DNA of 64,000 nucleotides. Origin: Marinomonas sp. TW1. Lineage in GTDB: Bacteria; Pseudomonadota; Gammaproteobacteria; Pseudomonadales; Marinomonadaceae. The stretch spans positions 62,001 to 126,000 of the forward strand of contig NZ_JSEE01000008.1 of NCBI RefSeq assembly GCF_001625355.1, in the 5' to 3' direction. A model generated the notes under the pieces. That model did no database searches. It had not been told where the DNA came from and worked only from the letters and a program-made list of their open reading frames with translations. The translations under genes were made by a program, and so were the position numbers. Below, piece after piece: positions 57,072-64,000 of the stretch; position 1 is the stretch's first letter; every line of letters starts with the position of its first letter.

Positions 57072-58733
57072 ATGGCTCAGTTTGTATACAGCATGAATCG
57101 CGTTGGAAAAGTTGTTCCACCTAAACGCGAAATTCTAAAAGACATTTCTCTTTCATTCTTCCCGGGCGCAAAGATCGGTGTATTGGGCCTGAACGGTTCT
57201 GGTAAGTCCACGCTATTGCGCATCATGGCGGGGGTTGATACCGAGCATAATGGTGAAGCACGTCCGATGCCGGGCATTAAAATCGGCTATTTGGAACAAG
57301 AACCTCATCTTGACCCAACGAAGAACGTGCGCGGCATTGTTGAAGAAGCCTTTACTGACGTTATCGAAGCCATGGCACGTTTGGATGCGGTTTACGCTGA
57401 ATACGCCGAGCCAGATGCAGACTTCGATGCCCTAGCAAAAGAACAAGGCCAACTGGAAGCCTTGATCGAAGCCAAAGAGGGTCACAACCTAGAGCGTGCG
57501 CTTGAAGTGGCCGCCGATGCGCTACGCCTTCCACCTTGGGAAGCCAGCGTTGAACACCTTTCCGGTGGTGAACGTCGCCGTGTTGCCCTTTGTCGTCTAT
57601 TGCTAAACAAGCCTGACATGATCCTTCTCGACGAGCCTACCAACCATTTGGATGCGGAATCCGTGGCTTGGCTAGAACGCTTCTTGAAAGACTACCCAGG
57701 CACTGTTGTGGCAATTACCCATGACCGTTATTTCCTAGACAACGCCGCTGGCTGGATTCTGGAACTTGACCGTGGCCACGGTATTCCATACGAAGGTAAC
57801 TACTCTTCTTGGTTGGAGCAAAAAGACGCTCGACTACAAACAGAAACGAAACAACAAGCCTCTCACCAAAAAGCCATTAAATCGGAACTTGAGTGGGTTC
57901 GCCAAAACGCCAAAGGTCGTCAGTCTAAATCCAAGGCCCGTTTGGCTCGATTCGAAGAAATGAACTCGCAAGAGTTCCAAGATCGTAACGAAACCAACGA
58001 ATTGTACATTCCACCAGGACCACGTCTTGGCTCGAAAGTCATCGAAATCGAAGGCGTGAGCAAGAGCTTCGAACATAAGATGCTACTAGAAGACTTCAAC
58101 ATGGTGGTACCGCAAGGCGCGATCGTTGGTGTGGTTGGTGGTAACGGTGCCGGTAAATCGACGCTGTTCAAAATGATCGCAGGCATCGAACAACCCGACA
58201 CAGGCACAGTGACCATAGGCGAAACCGTACAGCTTGCTTACGTTGACCAAATGCGTGAACTGGATGGCGACAAAACCGTCTTCGAAGAGATCGCCGACGG
58301 CCAAGACATGATCACGGTTCACAACTACAAAGTACCGTCTCGTGCTTACATTGGTCGCTTTAACTTCAAAGGATCGGATCAACAAAAATTGGTTAAGCAC
58401 TTGTCTGGTGGTGAGCGTAACCGTTTGCACCTTGCGAAATTGCTTAAAGAAGGCGGCAACGTATTACTACTGGATGAGCCGACCAACGACCTTGATGTGG
58501 AAACATTACGAGCACTGGAAGACGCGCTATTGGCCTTCCCAGGCGCCGCGATTGTTATTTCCCATGACCGTTGGTTCCTAGACCGTATCGCGACACACAT
58601 CCTAGCGTACGAAGGCGATTCAAAAGCCGTCTTCTTCGAAGGTAACTACGCAGAATACGAAGCCGACTACAAACAACGTACCGGTAACGAAGCGACACCA
58701 ACGCGTATCAAGTACAAACGCATTGATGCTTAA
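57072..58733 (+). CDS. ettA: ABC-F translational throttle protein EttA
   Basis: Soluble tandem ABC ATPase acting at the ribosomal E site to gate translation by energy state. 553 residues: Walker A GLNGSGKS and GGNGAGKS, signatures LSGGERRRVALC and LSGGERNRLHLA, Walker B DEPTNHLD and DEPTNDLD, and a charged inter-domain linker (about 240-300). The N-terminus MAQFVYSMNRVGKVVPPKR is typical of EttA. No membrane segment. Confidence 0.97.
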   Translation: MAQFVYSMNRVGKVVPPKREILKDISLSFFPGAKIGVLGLNGSGKSTLLRIMAGVDTEHNGEARPMPGIKIGYLEQEPHLDPTKNVRGIVEEAFTDVIEAMARLDAVYAEYAEPDADFDALAKEQGQLEALIEAKEGHNLERALEVAADALRLPPWEASVEHLSGGERRRVALCRLLLNKPDMILLDEPTNHLDAESVAWLERFLKDYPGTVVAITHDRYFLDNAAGWILELDRGHGIPYEGNYSSWLEQKDARLQTETKQQASHQKAIKSELEWVRQNAKGRQSKSKARLARFEEMNSQEFQDRNETNELYIPPGPRLGSKVIEIEGVSKSFEHKMLLEDFNMVVPQGAIVGVVGGNGAGKSTLFKMIAGIEQPDTGTVTIGETVQLAYVDQMRELDGDKTVFEEIADGQDMITVHNYKVPSRAYIGRFNFKGSDQQKLVKHLSGGERNRLHLAKLLKEGGNVLLLDEPTNDLDVETLRALEDALLAFPGAAIVISHDRWFLDRIATHILAYEGDSKAVFFEGNYAEYEADYKQRTGNEATPTRIKYKRIDA

Positions 58734-58756
58734 TCAGTTCAATATCGTCTAGAAAC

Positions 58757-58787
58757 CAAAAAGCCGCTTCAGAGGAAGCGGCTTTTC
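58757..58787. terminator. Bidirectional terminator between ettA and the PIN gene
   Basis: AAAAGCCGCTTC - AGAG - GAAGCGGCTTTT. It overlaps the very end region of the convergent PIN-domain gene. Confidence 0.9.
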
Positions 58788-58788
58788 T

Positions 58789-59952
58789 TTATAGGTCAAT
58801 GATATCTATTGTGGCATTTTCTATTTCAGGTTCAAGCATACATCTATCTTGTCCAAGATAACCTAAATGCACCTCTAGCGCCTGAGGGTTGATATTAAGG
58901 TCTATCCCGTCTATCACAATATTACTTTCTAGATACCCTTTTAGTTTTCCATAAATATGTTCTTCACCAGCAATTAGCTCTTCGTCACAAAAAAGCTCTT
59001 TCCTATATGGATACGCAAGCTTCTCATACGTTTCAGGCGAACAAAAAATATGTAATTCAAATAAACACTCCATATTAATAGATAGACTGAATTTATTTTC
59101 ACCTAAATACTTTGCTTTAGAAACAAACAGGCTGTAGAGATCTGGTTCACCAGAAAATACAGCTTGTACAGAGTCATTTCTTAAGTCAGAAAAGCAAACA
59201 TCAAGATCAGTAGGCAACCTAATAGAGTCATAATAGAATTGCTTTTCAAGATATTCTTCTTTTTTAAAATCTCTTATAAAATCTTCGACTAATACGCTCA
59301 CAGAGGAAGATCCTAAAGTTTTTAGAATCCCGTTAATTCGTCCATCTAGACTATCTAGATCTATGATTGCTTTCTTAATATCTTGCTCTTCAAACAAACT
59401 ATCCAGCGAGCTATATGTCCTAACGCTATCTAAGCTATTACAGCATTCAATTAGGTGTTGATCTTTCGTGATTACTGTAACAATAGACTCTAAAGAGACT
59501 TTCTTTATGCAATCAAAGATTACTGCGTCAGGAAAGTCATCACGACTTTTAGGCTTTTTAAAAGCTCCTTCTCCAAGAAAGTAGTCATCAAAAATCTCCT
59601 CTATTGAGGAGTTATTTATTTTATAGGTTTCTATACCCTCTTGGCTGGCCCAACCATAAAAATCAGGCTCAATTTTTTTAATAGCGCTTGAAATTGAAGA
59701 CTCTAAACCAGCAAGACTATATTCACTGCCATAAACCTTACTATTTTTAAGCTTCCTTAACGCTGAAAGAGTATTTTTTTTAGAAACCTCAGACTCCTCA
59801 ACCCGTTTAGTTAAATATTCTCTCGCTACAACTTCAGGTATGACAAGCTTTAAGATACCTGATTTAACAAGCCTTAAGAGCACCTGTATACCAGATGTAT
59901 CTGTACGAGTATTGTGAAAAATATTGGTATCTAAAATTACTTTATGATCCAT
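58789..59952 (-). CDS. PIN-domain protein (putative ribonuclease)
   Basis: 387 residues. The first 150 form a PIN-like nuclease domain: ILDTNIF with the first acidic residue, an E in VVAREYLTKR, and D in SRDDFPDAVIFDCIK followed by VTKDQHLIECC. The rest (about 160-387) is unknown and acidic. It is clearly more AT-rich than its neighbours, suggesting acquisition by transfer. Twenty bases downstream of a HicB-like gene, likely the same transcript, so the pair may be an unusual toxin-antitoxin or defence unit; unproven. Confidence 0.78.
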   Translation of the reverse strand: MDHKVILDTNIFHNTRTDTSGIQVLLRLVKSGILKLVIPEVVAREYLTKRVEESEVSKKNTLSALRKLKNSKVYGSEYSLAGLESSISSAIKKIEPDFYGWASQEGIETYKINNSSIEEIFDDYFLGEGAFKKPKSRDDFPDAVIFDCIKKVSLESIVTVITKDQHLIECCNSLDSVRTYSSLDSLFEEQDIKKAIIDLDSLDGRINGILKTLGSSSVSVLVEDFIRDFKKEEYLEKQFYYDSIRLPTDLDVCFSDLRNDSVQAVFSGEPDLYSLFVSKAKYLGENKFSLSINMECLFELHIFCSPETYEKLAYPYRKELFCDEELIAGEEHIYGKLKGYLESNIVIDGIDLNINPQALEVHLGYLGQDRCMLEPEIENATIDIIDL

Positions 59953-59971
59953 CTAATGCTTCCTTAATTAT

Positions 59972-60376
59972 CTATACCAACTGTAGCACTTTCTTAGACG
60001 CCTCAGCTAAGAAGCCAGATCGGGATTTGTATTTTGGATTGGCGGCGACGACCTTATCAATCTTGGTGATTAATAAGTGTGGCAAAGTGACGTTGATCTT
60101 CTCGCTTTTACCAAGCAGTGGCGTGATGTCGACATTCACGATTGCCCAAACACCATTGCTGAAGTCAGGGTTGTCTTTTAACTCGGCAATCGGACTCGCC
60201 ACGGGAATCTCCTCGCCATCTTCCAGCATCAATTCTAAATGGCTGAAAATTGCTTCTTCTGCCATTTCTAGTGCTTCATCAAATGTATCGCCAGCAGAAA
60301 AACAGCCGGGCACATCTGGCACAGTAACGCCGTAGCTAACGCCATTATCGGTATGTAATACAATTGGGTATTTCAT
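59972..60376 (-). CDS. HicB-family antitoxin-like protein
   Basis: 134 residues from ATG 60376 (AAAGG before it): HicB fold (MKYPIVLHTDNGVSYGVTVPDVPGCF, then FDEALEMAEEAIFSHLELM) and a C-terminal ribbon-helix-helix/HicB DNA-binding region (VTLPHLLITKIDKVVAANP ... RSGFLAEASKK). HicB normally neutralises HicA, a small dsRNA-binding RNase, encoded directly upstream; no hicA-like frame lies on either side. It precedes the PIN gene instead. Confidence 0.85.
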   Translation of the reverse strand: MKYPIVLHTDNGVSYGVTVPDVPGCFSAGDTFDEALEMAEEAIFSHLELMLEDGEEIPVASPIAELKDNPDFSNGVWAIVNVDITPLLGKSEKINVTLPHLLITKIDKVVAANPKYKSRSGFLAEASKKVLQLV

Positions 60377-60517
60377 TGTTCGTACCTTTGCTAAAGCCAC
60401 TAATGAATTTAGTTGAGCTAAGCTTGTTTCTTTATACTATTGAAAGTACCAATCAGTAATTTCTAAATTGAATAAACTATAACTCCAATAACTCTTGAAG
60501 TGAATGGCAACAACACT

Positions 60518-60550
60518 ATAAAAAAAACCGCTTACCTTTCAGTAAGCGGC
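60518..60550 (-). terminator. Terminator of the sugar-acid operon
   Basis: CCGCTTAC / GTAAGCGG with a short loop; on the minus strand a run of at least seven T follows, 25 bases after the hydratase-like gene. Confidence 0.9.
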
Positions 60551-60571
60551 TTCAAAAAACAGTGTCAGGCG

Positions 60572-61246
60572 CTACACAACATCCACACGAATCAGTGTGC
60601 CACTGTCACCTACGACTTCGTTTTTCCCCAAGCAAATATCGGTTTCGATAAGGCCATTTAAACTGCCCGTCATGAAGAAAAAATCATCAATGTAGCCTCG
60701 GCGAACACATTCTTGAACGCCTTTTAACAACACAGCTTGCTTTTGCTCAAAGAAATCAGGGGAACTGGTTGAGTAATGATACTCTTGGCCACTTTTCAAA
60801 GAAAAATCACTCGCAATAGGCTGATCTGACACCAGCATGCCGTAATGGTAATAAAAGTCACAAGACTGATAGCTCTGCTCATTGATCTTGGGGCGTAAGA
60901 CTTCAATTGCTACAAGAGGCTTGCTTTGATTAACCGCATATTCAATATCATGAGCTAAAAGAGGCACACGGCACTGATAGCAAATTTCAACTTCTATGCC
61001 AGATATATCACGGCTCGCAATCTCGGTACTTTGATTCGACAAAACTTGAAAGTCAAAAATAGGGGAGAGGATAAACAAACCGGAGTCTTCTACGACCTTC
61101 CAGCCTTTGATAACCGCCCCTTTGCTTATTAACTCAGCAATTAACTGATCTTGCGCATGACAAATATCATCATAACTGTCCGTAATCGAGGTGAAAGCAC
61201 CACCGTCAAAAGTACGAACAATGGCCGAGTATTCTGTAAAATTCAT
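60572..61246 (-). CDS. 2-keto-4-pentenoate hydratase-like (FAA-type) protein
   Basis: 224 residues. The segment GIEVEICYQCRVPLLAHDI and the ending TGSLNGLIETDICLGKNEV resemble the metal-binding and C-terminal parts of MhpD/FAH-type hydratases and hydrolases, though the N-terminal third is poorly conserved. Placed after a SMP-30 lactonase and a sugar ABC transporter, so it may act on a 2-keto-3-deoxy sugar acid. Function is inferred from weak similarity. Confidence 0.6.
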   Translation of the reverse strand: MNFTEYSAIVRTFDGGAFTSITDSYDDICHAQDQLIAELISKGAVIKGWKVVEDSGLFILSPIFDFQVLSNQSTEIASRDISGIEVEICYQCRVPLLAHDIEYAVNQSKPLVAIEVLRPKINEQSYQSCDFYYHYGMLVSDQPIASDFSLKSGQEYHYSTSSPDFFEQKQAVLLKGVQECVRRGYIDDFFFMTGSLNGLIETDICLGKNEVVGDSGTLIRVDVV

Positions 61247-61273
61247 CTAATAATTCCTTAAAAAAATTCAATA

Positions 61274-62215
61274 TCAAACACTTAAATTCCTCGGACGGGC
61301 TCCTTTGGTATTCAGTCTAATACGATAAATAGAAGTAGAAGCAGTAATGTATAATGTCTCGCCCTGATGATCCGAAGATCGATCAACAGCAAAAGTACAG
61401 TTAGAGACTGTTTCAGGGACAAAAATTTTGCCTAATAATGTCCCGTCATCATGATAAACCTGAATACTGTCTTCTGACGACGTGTAGATCCAACCCTGCA
61501 CATCCACACGAAAACCATCGGCTAAACCGGGGGATACTGTGGCAAACAGTCTTTCATTCGTTAATGTCGCCCCCTGCTCAACATCAAACACTTTGATATG
61601 ATGGTTTCCCGAGCCATCTTGTCTTAATGCTGCAGAAGTATCAGCAATATAAAGTTGAGACTCATCAGGGGAAAAAGCCAGTCCATTAGGTTCTTCAATC
61701 GTACGACAAACGACAGATAACTCATTGTTAGCAGGATCGAAGCGGAAAACGAAATTCCCCTCCTGCTCAGACTCAGCTTTATAACCTTCGACATTAGATA
61801 AAATGCCATAAGGCGGATCGGTAAACCAAATAGTACCGTCTGATTTAACAACTAAGTCATTTGGAGAATTAAAGCGTTTACCAAGATAACGGTCTACCAA
61901 GGTTGTGGTTTCATCTGTCTGTAAATTCGTTTTCTCTATCGCTCGAGCACCATGACTACAATGCAATAAATTACCTTGTAAATCTAAATAATGACCATTG
62001 GTAAAGTTGGCAGGAGAGCGCCAAATGCTTGCCCCTTGTTCGCTATTCCAGCTTAATATTCGATTATTCGGAATGTCACTCCACAATAAGGTTTGTGATG
62101 CTTCTAACCAAACAGGGCCTTCAAACCATTTCCCGCCCGTATAGACTTTCTCTAGAACAGAGTCCGCCAATAAAATACGTTCCAATCTATTATCGAACTT
62201 TTCGATGCCTGCCAT
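61274..62215 (-). CDS. SMP-30/gluconolactonase family lactonase
   Basis: Six-bladed beta-propeller lactonase of 313 residues that opens sugar lactones. Family motifs: KWFEGPVWLEASQTLLWSDIPNNRILSW-type first blades, FNSPNDLVVKSDGTIWFTDPPYG with the metal-binding Asn/Asp, EEPNGLAFSPDESQLYIAD and DGFRVDVQGWIYTSS. The sugar is unknown. Downstream of a sugar binding protein gene, likely in one operon. Confidence 0.92.
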   Translation of the reverse strand: MAGIEKFDNRLERILLADSVLEKVYTGGKWFEGPVWLEASQTLLWSDIPNNRILSWNSEQGASIWRSPANFTNGHYLDLQGNLLHCSHGARAIEKTNLQTDETTTLVDRYLGKRFNSPNDLVVKSDGTIWFTDPPYGILSNVEGYKAESEQEGNFVFRFDPANNELSVVCRTIEEPNGLAFSPDESQLYIADTSAALRQDGSGNHHIKVFDVEQGATLTNERLFATVSPGLADGFRVDVQGWIYTSSEDSIQVYHDDGTLLGKIFVPETVSNCTFAVDRSSDHQGETLYITASTSIYRIRLNTKGARPRNLSV

Positions 62216-62294
62216 ACTCTATCTCCAAAATAACGTAGAGACTCAAATAACAAGCCCTTTCACATACAAAAGGGCTTCACGATTTACACAGAGG

Positions 62295-63407
62295 CTACTT
62301 CCAAATAGCTTTATAATGTTCACGATAGTTATTATCAGGATCGAAAATATCGTTTTGACCACCGTCAAATTGAATATTACCAGGCGTGACTAAATGAACA
62401 GGAGTCGAAAAGCCACTGTCAGCCACACCCGCAAACGATCGATTTAATTCATCAACGATTTGCCAACCATGCATATTCAATGGCTCTGGCACGGTACCTA
62501 CTTGATTAAAGTTAGATCGAATACGCGAGTAAGCAGATTGGCTTCCGTCTCCGGCTGAAATATTGCGAGGAAGCTTGTCTTCCGGTAAACCTGACGCGTT
62601 TAGAGCTGAGCCTATGTAATCAAAATAAAGATCATTAATCCCTAAAGAATAAGTCCATTTATTTTGATAGCGTTGGAGCAAAGAGGTTGTTAATTGCGGC
62701 ATACGAGTAGACGTATCGGATAAAGGCGTATCCTCAACCGAAATCAAGGTACAACCACTACATTGCTTAATGACCTTAGCCATAGCATCAGACTTTGCAA
62801 TGGCGACAGCATAAGCAGAGTCAGTAAATATCACAACTCCAGCTTTACCATCAGACCCTGCCACAGCCGCTAACGCAGCAATTTCAGCGACATCATCTGC
62901 GCTAGTCGTAATATTTGAAAAGACATTTTTGCTCGGAATTGGACCTGGATTTGGTGCAGAGTGCCACCCAACTACTTTGATACCTTGCTTCGTCGCCATT
63001 TCAAGCGCCGCCGCTTGTTCATTAACATCAAAACCGCCTAATACAATGCCATCTGGTTTTAACGCTATCGCCTGATTAAAAGCCGCAGTACGACCAGACA
63101 CAGTGCCTTGCCCATCGAGTAATCGAACATTCCACCCTGTCCATCCTGCCGCTTCTCTAACACCATTACTGACCCCAAGTACGCCTCCATTTCGCATATC
63201 TGAAGCTAAAAATACAATCGTTTTATCCGCTTCTGCTGTTGGGCCTGAAGTGGGTCCATCCCACTTATTATAAGGCGCTGTTGCAGCTTGAACCTTAGCT
63301 TTAGCTTCGCTTAAAAAATCATCGGCGTTAGCACTTCCAGAACCGATGGCCAATAATATAGATACACTTAAAGAACTGAATTTTAAGATCGATTGATATT
63401 TTTTCAT
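62295..63407 (-). CDS. Sugar ABC transporter periplasmic binding protein
   Basis: 370 residues from ATG 63407 (GAGG before it): signal peptide ending near SANA (about residue 28), then a periplasmic-binding-protein-like type 1 fold of the RbsB/LacI class. IVFLASDMRNGGVLGVSNGVREAAGWTGW-type start, LKPDGIVLGG and GWHSAPNPG are visible. Two Cys close together (QCSGC) may form a disulfide. Partner of the RbsC-type permease upstream; ligand unknown. Confidence 0.9.
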   Translation of the reverse strand: MKKYQSILKFSSLSVSILLAIGSGSANADDFLSEAKAKVQAATAPYNKWDGPTSGPTAEADKTIVFLASDMRNGGVLGVSNGVREAAGWTGWNVRLLDGQGTVSGRTAAFNQAIALKPDGIVLGGFDVNEQAAALEMATKQGIKVVGWHSAPNPGPIPSKNVFSNITTSADDVAEIAALAAVAGSDGKAGVVIFTDSAYAVAIAKSDAMAKVIKQCSGCTLISVEDTPLSDTSTRMPQLTTSLLQRYQNKWTYSLGINDLYFDYIGSALNASGLPEDKLPRNISAGDGSQSAYSRIRSNFNQVGTVPEPLNMHGWQIVDELNRSFAGVADSGFSTPVHLVTPGNIQFDGGQNDIFDPDNNYREHYKAIWK

Positions 63408-63484
63408 GGTAACCTCATCGCTGTTTTTTGTTTTTATTTCTAGACATGAAACTACAAAACCATTCACTCATTTCGTTTGTCGTA

Positions 63485-64000
63485 CTACTCATTTTTTTTA
63501 CTAATTCGTTTTATGCGACCTCCACGGCGTTGGGCGTATCCGGCAATGCCGATAGAAATCAATAACGTCGCGCCATTAAATAAAGGTTCAATGTAAAAGG
63601 CACCGCCAAGCTGTTGAATCCCGGAAATACCCACCGCCAAAATAGAGACACCAATAATGGTCCCCAACACATTGACTCGTCCTGGTCTGATGGTGGTTGA
63701 ACCGAGGAAAGCACCAACCAGTGCAGGCAATAGGAATTCCAAACCGACATTGGCTTGTCCTATGCGCAGCTTTGCCGCCAAGAGAACCCCTGCAAAAGCC
63801 GTCAATAAACCGGATGTGACAAAAGCACCGATGACATATTTTCTAGCCGGGATACCATTTAAGTCAGCGGCTCTTGGGTTAGCGCCAATGGCATATAAAC
63901 AGCGCCCTAGAGGCAGACGTTCAGTCATAATCCACAACAAGATAGCAATACCCAACACATAGAAGGCAGGTGCAGGCAAACCAAAGAAAAAGGCATTAGA
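63485..64000 (-). CDS. Sugar ABC transporter permease, RbsC type (5' partial)
   Basis: C-terminal about 171 residues of a BPD_transp_2 (RbsC/XylH) permease; the frame stays open to the right edge. ATERLPLGRCLYAIGANPRAADLNGIP-type sequence contains the EAA-like loop (GRCLYAIGANPRAA), followed by four to five TM helices and a basic tail. The matching ATPase is presumably further upstream outside the window. Confidence 0.9.
   Translation of the reverse strand, partial: SNAFFFGLPAPAFYVLGIAILLWIMTERLPLGRCLYAIGANPRAADLNGIPARKYVIGAFVTSGLLTAFAGVLLAAKLRIGQANVGLEFLLPALVGAFLGSTTIRPGRVNVLGTIIGVSILAVGISGIQQLGGAFYIEPLFNGATLLISIGIAGYAQRRGGRIKRISKKNE

Noticed and set aside
60377-60571. A hicA gene upstream of the HicB-like gene
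   Set aside because: The interval holds only promoter-like sequence and a terminator; no small basic frame with the HicA Gly-His pattern is present.

Overview
The window looks like a chromosomal segment of a marine gammaproteobacterium of the Oceanospirillales, most like Marinomonas. This is an inference from protein character and gene order: dksA-gluQ-cbrB-pcnB-folK-panBC-pgi, carAB-greA, pepA/lptFG and nrdR-ribD-nusB-thiL-pgpA are all gammaproteobacterial or pseudomonad-like arrangements. Most of it is dense core genome with short gaps and clear intrinsic terminators. I see no tRNA, rRNA, insertion sequence, prophage or CRISPR array.

Layout. 1-3.5 kb: ethanolamine ammonia-lyase (eutB partial, eutC), an ammonium transporter and a tiny membrane protein. 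3.6-12.2 kb: purL, tadA, a CBS-domain protein, a cold-shock protein, valS and a small acidic protein. 12.5-17.5 kb: pepA, divergent lptF-lptG, and an aminotransferase. 17.6-26.3 kb: dksA, gluQ, a CbrB-type sigma-54 activator, a non-coding interval that looks like a CrcZ-type decoy RNA behind a sigma-54 promoter, then pcnB, folK, panB, panC and pgi. 26.7-36.1 kb: a GGDEF/EAL protein, then carA-carB-greA (with a leader hairpin and an ArgR-like box), a DJ-1 family gene, rimI and an enlarged holD-like gene. 36.3-38.8 kb: two parts of an amino-acid ABC transporter and an AbiV-like protein. 39.0-51.2 kb: the most interesting block, described below. 51.3-58.7 kb: pgpA, thiL, a DUF6172-like gene, nusB, ribD, nrdR, an EamA exporter and ettA. 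58.8-64 kb: an AT-rich PIN-domain gene with a HicB-like gene, then a sugar-acid cluster (hydratase-like protein, SMP-30 lactonase, sugar ABC binding protein and permease) running off the right edge.

The central block joins two modules. On the minus strand a tightly overlapping operon encodes coenzyme F420 biosynthesis (cofG, cofH, cofD, cofC, cofE), an F420:NADP oxidoreductase (npdG) and a luciferase-like F420-type oxidoreductase. On the plus strand is a reductive-type pyrimidine catabolic operon: N-carbamoyl amidase, NCS1 permease, dihydropyrimidinase. A RutR-like TetR regulator lies between them. The usual first enzyme of reductive pyrimidine degradation (PreT/PreA dihydropyrimidine dehydrogenase) is absent from the block. 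Both operons carry nearly the same palindrome (TACC-N4-GGTA inside a shared 18-base context) in their promoter regions, and it resembles the E. coli RutR operator. My leading hypothesis is that F420H2, regenerated from NADPH by NpdG, drives reduction of uracil/thymine through the luciferase-like enzyme, with the whole pathway switched by one pyrimidine-sensing repressor. The gene layout and the shared operator are seen in the sequence; the reaction is inferred.
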